Below the pieces are notes generated by a model. That model was not told the origin of the DNA. It saw only the letters and a program-made list of their open reading frames with translations, and ran no database searches. A DNA stretch of 64,000 nucleotides from Ardenticatena maritima. Its GTDB lineage: Bacteria > Chloroflexota > Anaerolineae > Ardenticatenales > Ardenticatenaceae. A program made the translations under genes and the position numbers. This document shows, piece by piece, positions 16,188-25,344 of this stretch. The stretch is taken from assembly GCF_001306175.1 (NCBI RefSeq), contig NZ_LGKN01000003.1, positions 868,001 to 932,000 of the forward strand. The letters are read 5' to 3'. Position 1 is the first letter of the stretch. Each line of letters starts with the position of its first letter.

Positions 16188-17237
16188 ATGTACCCCGTCT
16201 CTGTCTGGTATGACGACCTTTTTTTGGCGCACGCCGCGCCGCACCACCCGGAACGCCCGGAACGCCTGCAAACCATTCGCCGCCACCTGGAACAGGTGGG
16301 CTTGGCGCCCCATCTTCACTGGCGGAAGCCCCCCGACGCGACCCACGAGCATATCGCCGCCGTTCATAGCCAGCGCCACATCATGCAGGTGGAACAAGCC
16401 GCCCTGCGCGCTGCAGCCATGCAACGCCTGGTCTATCTCGACCCCGACACGTATGTCAACGCTGCTTCATTCGACGCCGCATGCCGTGCGGCAGGCGCTG
16501 CGTGTGCCGCTGTGGAAGCGGTGGCAACGGGCGAAACAAAACGCGCGATGGCGCTTGTACGCCCCCCTGGTCATCACGCCACCCGCGACCAAGCGATGGG
16601 CTTTTGCCTTTTCAACAACATTGCTATCGCCGCTCGCCATGCGCAGCGTCATGGGCTGGCGCGCATTTTCATTCTCGATTGGGACGTGCATCATGGCAAC
16701 GGCACGCAAGAGATTTTCTACACCGACCCCACTGTCTTTTTCTTCTCGGTGCACCAATACCCCTTCTACCCCGGCACCGGGCATTGGCGCGAGCAAGGCG
16801 CTGACGCGGGGAAAGGCTTTACGCTGAATGTGCCCTTGCCGGCGGGTATGGGGGATGCAGGCTACATGCTGGTATGGGAGCGCCTGCTTGCCCCAGCGCT
16901 CCACACATTCCAGCCCGATTTGATTCTGGTTTCAGCCGGCTACGATGCGCATATCACCGACCCGCTTGGCGGCATGCGCATTACAACAGCGGGGTTTGCC
17001 TGGCTCGCACAGGAAACGATGCGCTACGCGGAGGCATTGGGCGCGCCGGTTGTGGCACTGTTAGAAGGGGGATACAACCCGCCGGCGCTCGCCGAAAGCG
17101 TGGAAATGACGATACGCGCCATGCGCGGCGAGGCGTTGGACGCCATTCTCGCCACGCTGGACGCCACACCCACCCCAGATGAAGCGGCAATTATTGAAGA
17201 ATTGGTGCGCCTCATACAGCCGCCGCCGACGGCGTAG
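16188..17237 (+). CDS. Histone deacetylase family protein (class II-like, acetylpolyamine/AcuC type)
   Basis: A 349-residue Zn-dependent deacetylase. The ATG at 16188 follows AAAAGGAG by seven bases. Family motifs are all present: HPERPERL near residue 19, RPPGHHA with the catalytic His pair, FCLFNNIAIAARHA, the zinc-binding DWDVHHGNGT, SAGYDAH and the late GGYNPPA. Bacterial members deacetylate acetylpolyamines, acetyl-lysine on enzymes or acetoin-related substrates; the target is not evident. The 3' end overlaps the convergent glycosyltransferase gene by 26 bases, an unusual tail-to-tail overlap. Confidence 0.9.
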   Translation: MYPVSVWYDDLFLAHAAPHHPERPERLQTIRRHLEQVGLAPHLHWRKPPDATHEHIAAVHSQRHIMQVEQAALRAAAMQRLVYLDPDTYVNAASFDAACRAAGAACAAVEAVATGETKRAMALVRPPGHHATRDQAMGFCLFNNIAIAARHAQRHGLARIFILDWDVHHGNGTQEIFYTDPTVFFFSVHQYPFYPGTGHWREQGADAGKGFTLNVPLPAGMGDAGYMLVWERLLAPALHTFQPDLILVSAGYDAHITDPLGGMRITTAGFAWLAQETMRYAEALGAPVVALLEGGYNPPALAESVEMTIRAMRGEALDAILATLDATPTPDEAAIIEELVRLIQPPPTA

Positions 17238-18381
17238 GCGCAGGTCTATCTCCCAGAAGATCAAGCAGTCCACGGGCAATCGTCAGCGCCGCGTCAGGTT
17301 GCGCCATGCGGCGTGCATGTGCCGCCATGGCTTCATAGCGCGGCGTTGGACGCCCGGCCGTATCAAACAACTGATGCAACGCTGCGATGATATCAGATGG
17401 CTTGGGCGTGTAGAACGCCGCGCCGCCATCCACCACCCAGGAGACATTCCCCGCTTCTTGACCGGGTATGTACTCGCCAATGAGCAATGGTCGCCCCGCC
17501 GTCAGCGCCTCGGCAATCGTGCCAGGCCCCGCTTTGGTAATCAACACGTCCGCCGCCGCCATGCGGGTTGGAATATCCCGCACAAAGCCACACACGACCG
17601 TGGGAAGCGGCCATTCTTGCGCGGACAAACGACGGTAAAGCCGTTTGTTGCGCCCACACACCACCATCAGGCTGAGCGGCAAACCACTTTGCGCCACCGC
17701 TTCCGCCTGCGCTCGCAGAGGTCCTGTGCCTTCACCCCCACCCATGATGAGCACAAGCGGACGGTCGGGGGGAAGCCCAAACGCCCGTTTCAAGTCTGCT
17801 GGATGGCCTTGCGGTTCACCAAAACGGGGGTGAATAGGCTGCCCGGCTACCGTAATCCGCGACGCCGGTACGCCATATCGGCGTGCACGCGCAGCAACAT
17901 CCTGGCTGGGCACGTAGTAGGCGGTGGCGTCCGGGCAAAACCAAAAGGGGTGCGCCACCGACAAATCAGTCACCACGACGACAAACGGCGTCTGCGGCGC
18001 CACACGGCGCAACACGCGCGCCACAGCCGTTGTCGCCAAGCCGTGTACGCTGACGACAATATCGGGGCGTTCTTCGCGGAAAATCCGCGCCAGCCCCGCC
18101 CCATACACTTTCTCGATATACGTTGTCCCTATCCACCGCACCGGGCGCGGATAGGTTGCATAAAATGACAGCCCCCACAGCCAGGGCGCATAATTCACCA
18201 CAGGCCCATACATGTCGCCGGCGCGATTGAACGGTGCGCGCGCGGTCTCTTTCATAAAATCAACAATGCGGCACGCCACCGCACCCGGCTCAGCCACCTG
18301 TTCCAAAGCGGCTACCAGCGCCTCAGCGGCTGCACGATGCCCGCCGCCGGTATCGGCTATCAAAAATAACACTCGCTTCAT
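17212..18381 (-). CDS. MGDG synthase/UgtP-like glycosyltransferase (GT28 type)
   Basis: A 389-residue GT-B glycosyltransferase that probably transfers a sugar to diacylglycerol, making membrane glycolipids. It starts [19 protein letters not shown] at 18381, the TGGGH motif being characteristic. The MGDG synthase N-terminal domain follows, then the donor-binding MGGGEGTGPL, VCGFV and ITKAGPGTIAEA segments. The start codon overlaps the stop of the upstream MFS gene (TAATG), which shows translational coupling. It is the third gene of the DUF951-MFS-glycosyltransferase operon; the 3' end overlaps the HDAC-like gene. Confidence 0.85.
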   Translation of the reverse strand: MKRVLFLIADTGGGHRAAAEALVAALEQVAEPGAVACRIVDFMKETARAPFNRAGDMYGPVVNYAPWLWGLSFYATYPRPVRWIGTTYIEKVYGAGLARIFREERPDIVVSVHGLATTAVARVLRRVAPQTPFVVVVTDLSVAHPFWFCPDATAYYVPSQDVAARARRYGVPASRITVAGQPIHPRFGEPQGHPADLKRAFGLPPDRPLVLIMGGGEGTGPLRAQAEAVAQSGLPLSLMVVCGRNKRLYRRLSAQEWPLPTVVCGFVRDIPTRMAAADVLITKAGPGTIAEALTAGRPLLIGEYIPGQEAGNVSWVVDGGAAFYTPKPSDIIAALHQLFDTAGRPTPRYEAMAAHARRMAQPDAALTIARGLLDLLGDRPAPTPSAAAV

Positions 18382-19799
18382 TATAACTCCCGCTTCGCCT
18401 CTTGCTTCACTTCTGTTTCCCAACCTACATCAGCGCTCGTTGCGCCTGTGGCGTGTGGTGGAAGCGCACCATCACGCCCGAAACCGGCTATGCCCGTCGG
18501 CACAAAGTGGTAGCGGTGCGCCAGCGCCACCGTGATGGTGGCTACCACGAGCACGAGAATGCCCACCAGAACCGCAACCGTGGGAATACCAAAGTGGTCT
18601 GCTAGCCAACCAGCCAGCAACATCGGCGGCATGCCCACAATGTTCGCCGCCATAAACTGCGCTGCAAACACCCGCCCGCGCATGTGAGGCGTTGTGCGTT
18701 CTTGCAACATGGTTTGGGACGGAATGCCCACCATGGCAAAGCCGCCACCCAACACAAAGGAAATCGCACTCGTCATCAAAATCACCAGACGCTGCGCTGC
18801 CTGCGCTTGCCAGCCGGCTAGCCCCAACGCCCCCAGCGCCACGCCAATCAGCACCAACCCCGTGTTGGAAAGTGTTTCGCGCCGCCAACGCCCCCCGTAG
18901 CGCCCAATCAGCACTGTACCAAGGAACAACCCAGCGCCTGCGGGAGCAAAAATGTAGACCGCGTCTTCCTGGTTCACATGGAGAACACGCGCAGCAAATC
19001 CCGGCGCGAGCAGCGCCATAATCATGATGGTGAGCGCTGTCAGCGTAAGGTTGATGAGCGGCACCCACAAAACGGGGAGACGCCGAATGTACGCCCAGCC
19101 CTCGCGGAAATCGCGCACGGTTTTGCGCCAAGAGGCGGTTCCGCCCACCAGGCGCGGCGGCTGGTCGGGTGGGATGGTGGTCAAAAGCCAGGTTGCAATG
19201 GCGTACATCAGCGCAATGACTAAAAAGGCCAGTTTGAGCCCGCCATCAACGCCGAATAATGCTTGCCCCACTTTGATGACAAGGGGGAAGACGACCAACA
19301 AGCCAAAAATTTGGGTGGCGATGAGTGTGATATTGAAGAGCGAATTGGCGAGCAACAACGCGCGTTTGGGCACATGTTGCGGAATAACCGCCGCCAATGC
19401 CGGACCAAAAAACTGTCCCAATGCTGAGGAGCAGAAGGTGATGAGGTATATCCAGAGCAAAAGTGAACGCCCATGCAAAAAGGTCAACGCAAAGACATAA
19501 CTCAACGCCGTCAGGATACGCAGCGCGTTGCTCCATATCATGATGCGCTTGCGCGAAAAACGATCAACCACAATGCCGGAAAGCGCACTGAAAATGACGG
19601 CGGGGATGGTAAACGCCAGAATCATGATGCCGACGTGGCTACTTGAATGCGTCAGGCGGTCAATCATGACCACCTGCACAAAGTGGATGCCGTTCTTCGC
19701 TGTTTGCGAGAGCGTTTGGCTCATCCACAGTGTGCGGAATGTACGCAAACGCAGCAAATCGCGGTACGATTGTGGGGCGTCTTGTTCCTCGTGCGTCAC
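18381..19799 (-). CDS. MFS transporter
   Basis: 472 residues with about twelve hydrophobic helices. The cytoplasmic loop between helices 2 and 3 carries [15 protein letters not shown], the major facilitator A-motif (GxxxDRxxRR), and the sequence resembles the EntS/MefA-like exporter group with a long, charged C-terminal tail. It starts with GTG at 19799, sharing a GTGA overlap with the DUF951 stop, and ends at the TAATG overlap with the glycosyltransferase. The coupling suggests a joint envelope function, for example moving a lipid or drug across the membrane; the substrate is unknown. Confidence 0.87.
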   Translation of the reverse strand: MTHEEQDAPQSYRDLLRLRTFRTLWMSQTLSQTAKNGIHFVQVVMIDRLTHSSSHVGIMILAFTIPAVIFSALSGIVVDRFSRKRIMIWSNALRILTALSYVFALTFLHGRSLLLWIYLITFCSSALGQFFGPALAAVIPQHVPKRALLLANSLFNITLIATQIFGLLVVFPLVIKVGQALFGVDGGLKLAFLVIALMYAIATWLLTTIPPDQPPRLVGGTASWRKTVRDFREGWAYIRRLPVLWVPLINLTLTALTIMIMALLAPGFAARVLHVNQEDAVYIFAPAGAGLFLGTVLIGRYGGRWRRETLSNTGLVLIGVALGALGLAGWQAQAAQRLVILMTSAISFVLGGGFAMVGIPSQTMLQERTTPHMRGRVFAAQFMAANIVGMPPMLLAGWLADHFGIPTVAVLVGILVLVVATITVALAHRYHFVPTGIAGFGRDGALPPHATGATSADVGWETEVKQEAKREL

Positions 19800-20014
19800 G
19801 ATACGCCCCCAGTCGCTGTTTCATCCTGCGAGGGAAGCACGCGCTTGACGCGCTTGTTGAACACATCGCGCGGAATGAGCACACGGCGACCACAGGTTTC
19901 GCAGACCATGCCGATATCGGCGCCCACGCGCACAATGCGCCACGTGCGCCCGCCACACGGATGCGGTTTTCGCATTTCGACACGGTCGTCCAGGTGCACC
20001 TGCACTGTCCGCAT
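19796..20014 (-). CDS. DUF951 family protein
   Basis: A 72-residue protein beginning [22 protein letters not shown] at the ATG at 20014, directly after a very strong AGGAGGAGGGAGGT. The core [23 protein letters not shown] with CETCGRRV (three Cys, a small zinc-ribbon-like fold) is the DUF951 pattern of Firmicutes and Chloroflexota. Function is unknown; in Firmicutes it often lies near the GTPase YchF. Here it leads the operon with the MFS and glycosyltransferase genes and overlaps the MFS start by four bases. Confidence 0.85.
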   Translation of the reverse strand: MRTVQVHLDDRVEMRKPHPCGGRTWRIVRVGADIGMVCETCGRRVLIPRDVFNKRVKRVLPSQDETATGGVS

Positions 20015-20192
20015 ACCTCCCTCCTCCTCACGAGAACGGCGCGAATTATACCAAACGTGAAGTGTCTGCCAATTGCGCATGGTTTTCAAGTGAAGAGGAA
20101 GCAACCAAAAGCGGGGAAAGTGGTTTGAGGGGGTGGGGGTATGTTCTGGAAGCAAACGCGCCAGGCGGTGCAAAAGGCGAGCAGGCGATCAA

Positions 20193-20888
20193 TCAATGGC
20201 GTTGAAGCCGCCAACGCCAAACAGCCAGCATAAGCAAGCCTGCGCCTGCTTCGACCACACCTATCACCTGTTCCACACGCCACATGCCAATCCAAACACC
20301 CGCATCGCCACGCACAAATCCCAGCAGGGCGTGCTGAGCGCCGAACGCCACAAGCCATACCCAGGCAGCAAACCCTGAATGCCTCTGCACACGCCAAATA
20401 CCGACGAGCAAAAGCGCCACAATCGCGTACCACGCACTTGCCACCAGCGCCAAGGGGAACCGCGCACTTTCGATACCCGCTGCGTCAGGCAGTAGCATGC
20501 CGCCACGCCACAGGCTTCCATACACCACCGGGTGGAGCAACATACCCAACCAGCCAACCGCCAATGCCACCGACGCACCGCTTGCCAGCGCATCGGCGAT
20601 TTTCCACCTATCACGCCCTGGCGCTGCGAACCACCATGCCACCAGCGCACCTATGAGTGCACCATGCGCACTTCCCATCATCCAATCGGGGCGTAGAAAT
20701 GCTCGCCACTCACCGCCGGCGCCCAGCACAGCCCCCAAACGCGCGCCCACCGCCATGCCAACAAGGACTCCCGCGAACAGGCGAGAGAGGTATCGCGCAG
20801 AGAGACCTGCTTGGAGCGCCATGCCGCCAGCGACCAATCCCCCAGCCCCCAATGCCCCCAAGAGAAGCCAAACATAGGCTGTATTCAC
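20193..20888 (-). CDS. Membrane protein, degenerate Lgt (prolipoprotein diacylglyceryl transferase)-like
   Basis: 231 residues from a GTG at 20888 preceded by GGAGGGGGAG. About seven hydrophobic helices are visible. The layout recalls Lgt: an early GMAVGARLGAVL, then MGSAHGALIGALVAWW with His75 where Lgt has its FHGG histidine, an IADALASG segment, and a late LLGFVRGD. However, the Lgt arginine region (GRxGNF) reads GWLGML here, so the essential Arg is absent. I infer a relative that has lost or changed activity; chance similarity between membrane proteins remains possible. It is separated by 178 bases from the DUF951 gene. Confidence 0.5.
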   Translation of the reverse strand: MNTAYVWLLLGALGAGGLVAGGMALQAGLSARYLSRLFAGVLVGMAVGARLGAVLGAGGEWRAFLRPDWMMGSAHGALIGALVAWWFAAPGRDRWKIADALASGASVALAVGWLGMLLHPVVYGSLWRGGMLLPDAAGIESARFPLALVASAWYAIVALLLVGIWRVQRHSGFAAWVWLVAFGAQHALLGFVRGDAGVWIGMWRVEQVIGVVEAGAGLLMLAVWRWRLQRH

Positions 20889-21032
20889 GCTGTCTCTCCC
20901 CCTCCACACATTCATTACATTCACTGCATGATGGCACATGGTACAACGCTTGGTGCTAGGGGCAAGCGTGAAGTGGGTTGGGCTGGGTATCTGGTGAGGG
21001 TAAACAAGAAGAGGCATAAGAGTGTTTGATGG

Positions 21033-21062
21033 GTTTCAATCCCTCATAGGTAGGCTAAAAAC
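21033..21062 (-). CRISPR. Solitary CRISPR repeat beyond the array
   Basis: A perfect 30-base copy of the array repeat (GTTTCAATCC...GGCTAAAAAC on the plus strand) lying 1,211 bases beyond the leader-distal end of the main array. No repeat lies nearer. It forms the end of the reading frame of the small secreted-protein gene next to it. Confidence 0.95.
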
Positions 21063-21431
21063 GCAAGACTGCTCACCGTTGTAGGCGGCCTCGAACACGA
21101 CAAGGGCGTCCGTCCCGTACCCGCGGAGAGACGGGTACCGGTACCGGACTTCCAGCGCCCAGGGTTGCCCCGGCGCTGGAAACAGGTCGTTGCGCCACAG
21201 GCGCGTGTTCTCGCGCTTTGTGATGTCACTGTCAACTAAAACTGTATCGCCTGTGCAATCTACTGATTGTATTCTCTCGACCGCCCAACCAGCGGTACAC
21301 GCCCCACCATTGAAAGTTTCAAACTGGTAAGGGGTGTATACTGGTCCTTGCGCCATCGCTACATTACTGTGGAAAACAAGGATTAGGGCGAAGACCGTCG
21401 TAATGTAATAGTGGATATGTCGCATCCCCAT
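21036..21431 (-). CDS. Secreted hypothetical protein whose 3' end lies in a CRISPR repeat
   Basis: 131 residues with an N-terminal signal peptide (HIHYYITTVFALILVFHSNVA, cleavage probably after AMA). AGGAG precedes the ATG at 21431, which overlaps the upstream gene by 49 bases. The mature part is Cys- and Tyr-containing with no family I recognise. The last seven codons (about FSLPMRD and the TGA) come from the CRISPR repeat at 21033-21062. The natural C-terminus therefore appears to be replaced, which suggests that the gene was truncated when it became flanked by repeats. Confidence 0.55.
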   Translation of the reverse strand: MGMRHIHYYITTVFALILVFHSNVAMAQGPVYTPYQFETFNGGACTAGWAVERIQSVDCTGDTVLVDSDITKRENTRLWRNDLFPAPGQPWALEVRYRYPSLRGYGTDALVVFEAAYNGEQSCVFSLPMRD

Positions 21432-22105
21432 CGTATCTCCTGATCAACCCTCGCGTCCCAATCCAGTTCATTGTGGAACCGGAAGACAAGCCGCATGCGT
21501 CCGTCGCTGTCAACAATATCTTTTTTCAGATTATTGATCTCGTAAGTGTACTGATAGGTTACTGAGTCATCAGGACCCAATTGGAATTGCTGAAGAGGTG
21601 TATTTTCAAATTTATCCCAGTGGTATTTGACAGCATCTACTTGCCCCTCCACATCCCGAAGGGAGCCAGCCCATGTCCCCTTGTGGATAGAGAGCGTTGC
21701 TTGTTCAGGGTACATCGCGGCAAACCAGACGGAATTACAAGTGATTGCCATTGAGTCAGGTTGCCAAGAAAGGTCGGGGAGACTTACCTCTAAAAACGAG
21801 CGGTAAAATTCATAAAGAGGATCTGGGAAGTAGAACATCTCAATGCCAGCAAAGCCAGTGTCCGTTGCCCAAGGGATATTATAGTTATGGAATGGTGGAT
21901 TTATTGCTTCTTCTTTTGTACGCCCCTCTTGATAGTGACTTCCTGCAATGGCATCATCCCCTGATATGATGTACTCCAACGGTTGAGGCGCTGCGATCAG
22001 CGGAAGATACAACGTCTTCCCCGCACCCCCGCCCGCCAAGGCGCCTCGTGTAAGGACGAAGGCGCATCCCAATACAAAAATTGCGAACAAGATACGACGT
22101 TTCAC
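21383..22105 (-). CDS. Secreted hypothetical protein with YLPLI motif
   Basis: 240 residues from a GTG at 22105 (MKRRILFAIFVLGCAFV), six bases after AAAGGAGG. A signal peptide is followed at once by KTLYLPLIAAPQ, the exported-protein motif shared with the gene at 7897. The rest is beta-rich and aromatic, with no catalytic motif I recognise. It lies inside the 1.2 kb between the solitary repeat and the main array, oriented like the array, so read-through CRISPR transcripts could cover it. The last codons overlap the next gene. Confidence 0.65.
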   Translation of the reverse strand: MKRRILFAIFVLGCAFVLTRGALAGGGAGKTLYLPLIAAPQPLEYIISGDDAIAGSHYQEGRTKEEAINPPFHNYNIPWATDTGFAGIEMFYFPDPLYEFYRSFLEVSLPDLSWQPDSMAITCNSVWFAAMYPEQATLSIHKGTWAGSLRDVEGQVDAVKYHWDKFENTPLQQFQLGPDDSVTYQYTYEINNLKKDIVDSDGRMRLVFRFHNELDWDARVDQEIRWGCDISTITLRRSSP

Positions 22106-22273
22106 AGAGAGCCTCCTTTGTTATGGGTTGGTAATAAACGGGACAAACACATGGAAGATTGTATCATTGCACCATTTTACACAAATCCGCCCGCGCATGA
22201 GCGTCTCCGTGTCAACATACCCATACTCACGCCCCTGCGCCGGCGGTGCTAGGTGTTGGTGGTAGAGAGAGAC

Positions 22274-24839
22274 GTTTCAATCCCTCATAGGTAGGCTAAA
22301 AACGTTCCTCACGCTAGCGTCCCTCCAGCATTTCGACTGGTTAGTTTCAATCCCTCATAGGTAGGCTAAAAACAAGAATTTTCGCCACGAAGAAACAGAG
22401 CCGGCTGGGGTTTCAATCCCTCATAGGTAGGCTAAAAACGTCCCTCCTCATTCAGTTTTCACCATCGGAGCCAGAGTTTCAATCCCTCATAGGTAGGCTA
22501 AAAACTTTACAACCTCGATGCTCGACCGCGGCGTGTGTGGTGTTTCAATCCCTCATAGGTAGGCTAAAAACCCGGCCGCGCGGCCGGCGTGCGTGTGGTG
22601 TTGGGCGCGGTTTCAATCCCTCATAGGTAGGCTAAAAACGAAAATGTCAAGGAGAAGAAAGCGCGGAACGAAAAGTTTCAATCCCTCATAGGTAGGCTAA
22701 AAACGCGAGGGAAACCTTCCCTGCTGCGCGCGCGATACGCGCGGGTTTCAATCCCTCATAGGTAGGCTAAAAACGCCCATTTTGTCCACCGTCAGCACTT
22801 CGCTCAGCCCGTTTCAATCCCTCATAGGTAGGCTAAAAACCATTCACCATTGTGGCTGGTGCCACGGCGTATTTGGTTTCAATCCCTCATAGGTAGGCTA
22901 AAAACGTGAACCATTGTAGTGAATTCGGCTTCATTTTCACGGGTTTCAATCCCTCATAGGTAGGCTAAAAACGCGATACGTCGGCGACCAACCAGCGCCA
23001 TTCCTCATAGTTTCAATCCCTCATAGGTAGGCTAAAAACCGTCGCGACGCGCATGGCTTGTCTTTGTGCTGTCAGGGTTTCAATCCCTCATAGGTAGGCT
23101 AAAAACGCCACCCTTTTCCAACTCGCGCGCCCATTCGGCGGGCGACGTTTCAATCCCTCATAGGTAGGCTAAAAACGTGGAAGCAAGCGCCAAAAGAGGG
23201 CTTTTACGCGCCTGTTTCAATCCCTCATAGGTAGGCTAAAAACCCCCACAATCCCTTGAAGCCACGGCATCACGTCAACACGTTTCAATCCCTCATAGGT
23301 AGGCTAAAAACTCAAACTATCCGTTGGACGGCGCGAGTGTTCCGATTTGTTTCAATCCCTCATAGGTAGGCTAAAAACGTTGGTCGAATACGTGCCACCT
23401 TTTGCCGCGTGGTAGTTTCAATCCCTCATAGGTAGGCTAAAAACGGTCATACAGGTCGTTGAGACGCTGCCGTATGAGCGGTTTCAATCCCTCATAGGTA
23501 GGCTAAAAACCATGCTCGAAGACGGTCTCGACGAATTTGATTCCGACGTTTCAATCCCTCATAGGTAGGCTAAAAACAATGCATAAGCGCGTCAATGAAC
23601 ATGTTTTGGTCGAGGTTTCAATCCCTCATAGGTAGGCTAAAAACATGATGCTATTGTCGCCCTTGCTGAGGCGTATCGGGTTTCAATCCCTCATAGGTAG
23701 GCTAAAAACTTCAACGCTGACGGCCACAATGCGCGTTGCAACGCATGTTTCAATCCCTCATAGGTAGGCTAAAAACTTTCCTCAACGTTCTTGCGGTATC
23801 GCCACCATCAGGTTATGTTTCAATCCCTCATAGGTAGGCTAAAAACCACGCGCCACTACTGTAATCGTGTATGTTTTGCTCGTTTCAATCCCTCATAGGT
23901 AGGCTAAAAACAAACTCATTTGCTGACACCATGTTGGGGTTCTCGAGTTTCAATCCCTCATAGGTAGGCTAAAAACTTTTCCTCTCGATTGACCACCCAT
24001 TTTACCTTTTCGTTTCAATCCCTCATAGGTAGGCTAAAAACGGTTGATTTTGTGGCTTCGCAATCCTTTTTGGCTCTTGAGTTTCAATCCCTCATAGGTA
24101 GGCTAAAAACACAATTACCAGGAGCAAAGCCGGAAACCAAAGCCAGTTTCAATCCCTCATAGGTAGGCTAAAAACATGAGTAGGATACTTACTAAGCCAA
24201 GAGACAGGAGGTTTCAATCCCTCATAGGTAGGCTAAAAACCGTTTGTATCGCACCTCAACGGCGCTGCTTGTGGTGTTTCAATCCCTCATAGGTAGGCTA
24301 AAAACGCACACGCCGCACCTCGCGCGCCCAAAGTGAAGCAAGTTTCAATCCCTCATAGGTAGGCTAAAAACCCGTTCGCAGCCCGCCGATTGCTAGCGAA
24401 ACCAGCCCGTTTCAATCCCTCATAGGTAGGCTAAAAACTGCGCCCAGCCTCAGCAATGCCGATTGTTTGTCCTTGTTTCAATCCCTCATAGGTAGGCTAA
24501 AAACCAGCGCCACCTGGACGCGGCGCACGCGCATCCCGTCTTGTTTCAATCCCTCATAGGTAGGCTAAAAACCCGATCCGGTGGAAGATGATGTCCCAGT
24601 ATGTCTTGTTTCAATCCCTCATAGGTAGGCTAAAAACATACACCTCTCCCCAACCGCTCCATTGTTCCTGTTGCGTTTCAATCCCTCATAGGTAGGCTAA
24701 AAACTTTCCAATCTTCAAACAGATGTGGTCGTGGAGGTGTCGTTTCAATCCCTCATAGGTAGGCTAAAAACGCCGTCCACTCCACGCCATCCCATTGCCC
24801 TGTTTGCCCGTTTCAATCCCTCATAGGTAGGCTAAAAAC
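22274..24839 (-). CRISPR. Type I-B CRISPR array, 39 repeats and 38 spacers
   Basis: Thirty-nine repeats of 30 bases begin at 22274, 22344, 22410 and so on to 24810, with spacers of 35-40 bases. I saw no sequence variation among repeats. On the minus strand the repeat starts GTTTTTAGCC and ends ATTGAAAC, the usual 5' handle of type I-B and III crRNAs, so the array is transcribed leftward with the leader at the right. The youngest spacers are therefore near 24800 and the oldest near 22300. The lack of decay in the oldest repeats is unusual. One spacer (22572-22609) begins with a 16-base palindrome. Confidence 0.98.
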
Positions 24840-25069
24840 CAAAATTTGCGTAGATTTGACATGCCGCTCGAGAGGCAAAATACTTGAGAAAAATGTTTTT
24901 GTCAAATAAATTTGCATTCCAAAGCCTTTTTTCTACACTCTTCATGTCGTCTATCTCATAGGCTTCAAGCACTATTTCACTTCGACGACATCCCTGTATC
25001 CAACCAACTCCGTGAAAATGTCTCCAATCTATCCTTTAGCGACTTCGACCATAAGGGGGAAAGCCAAAA
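24840..25069. promoter_or_regulatory. CRISPR leader with overlapping face-to-face promoters
   Basis: An AT-rich 230-base stretch between the array and cas2, with no gene. On the minus strand, TTGACA (24905-24900), 17 bases, TATTTT (24882-24877) forms a near-ideal promoter firing into the array, with a start site expected near 24870. On the plus strand, TTGAGA (24884-24889), 17 bases, TAAATT (24907-24912) could drive cas2. The two promoters overlap and point past each other. Leader function follows from position and the promoter; the cas2 promoter is the weaker call. Confidence 0.75.
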
Positions 25070-25333
25070 ATGTATGTGATCATGGTTTATGATGTCAACG
25101 TCCAACGTGTCTCAAAAGTGCTTCACATTGGCCGACGATATTTAACGTGGGTGCAAAACTCCGTTATGGAAGGCTCGCTCACCAATGCGCAATTCAAACG
25201 CCTGAAATCTGAAATCCGACAGGTGATTGAGGAAGATGAAGATAGCGTGCTCTTTTATACAATACGCTCTCCCAAAGATGTTCGCCGAGAGGAGATCGGC
25301 ATTGCCAAAGGCACTCCTTCCAATTTTGTGTAA
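25070..25333 (+). CDS. cas2: CRISPR-associated endonuclease Cas2
   Basis: An 87-residue ferredoxin-fold protein that forms the spacer-integration complex with Cas1. It has the opening MYVIMVYDVNVQRV with the conserved Asp after beta-1, GRRYLTWVQNSVMEG, and the late VLFYTIRSPKDV strand. AAGGGGG precedes the ATG. Unusually, it lies on the plus strand, tail to tail with cas1 (11 bases between stops) and head to head with the CRISPR leader, whereas type I-B loci normally carry cas4-cas1-cas2 in one direction. It thus needs its own promoter, probably in the leader. Confidence 0.95.
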   Translation: MYVIMVYDVNVQRVSKVLHIGRRYLTWVQNSVMEGSLTNAQFKRLKSEIRQVIEEDEDSVLFYTIRSPKDVRREEIGIAKGTPSNFV

Positions 25334-25344
25334 TCCTCTCATTT

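Noticed and set aside
22106-22273. Insertion sequence flanking the 1.2 kb between the solitary repeat and the array
   Set aside because: No transposase gene and no terminal inverted repeats or target duplication at either border; the borders are the CRISPR repeats themselves.
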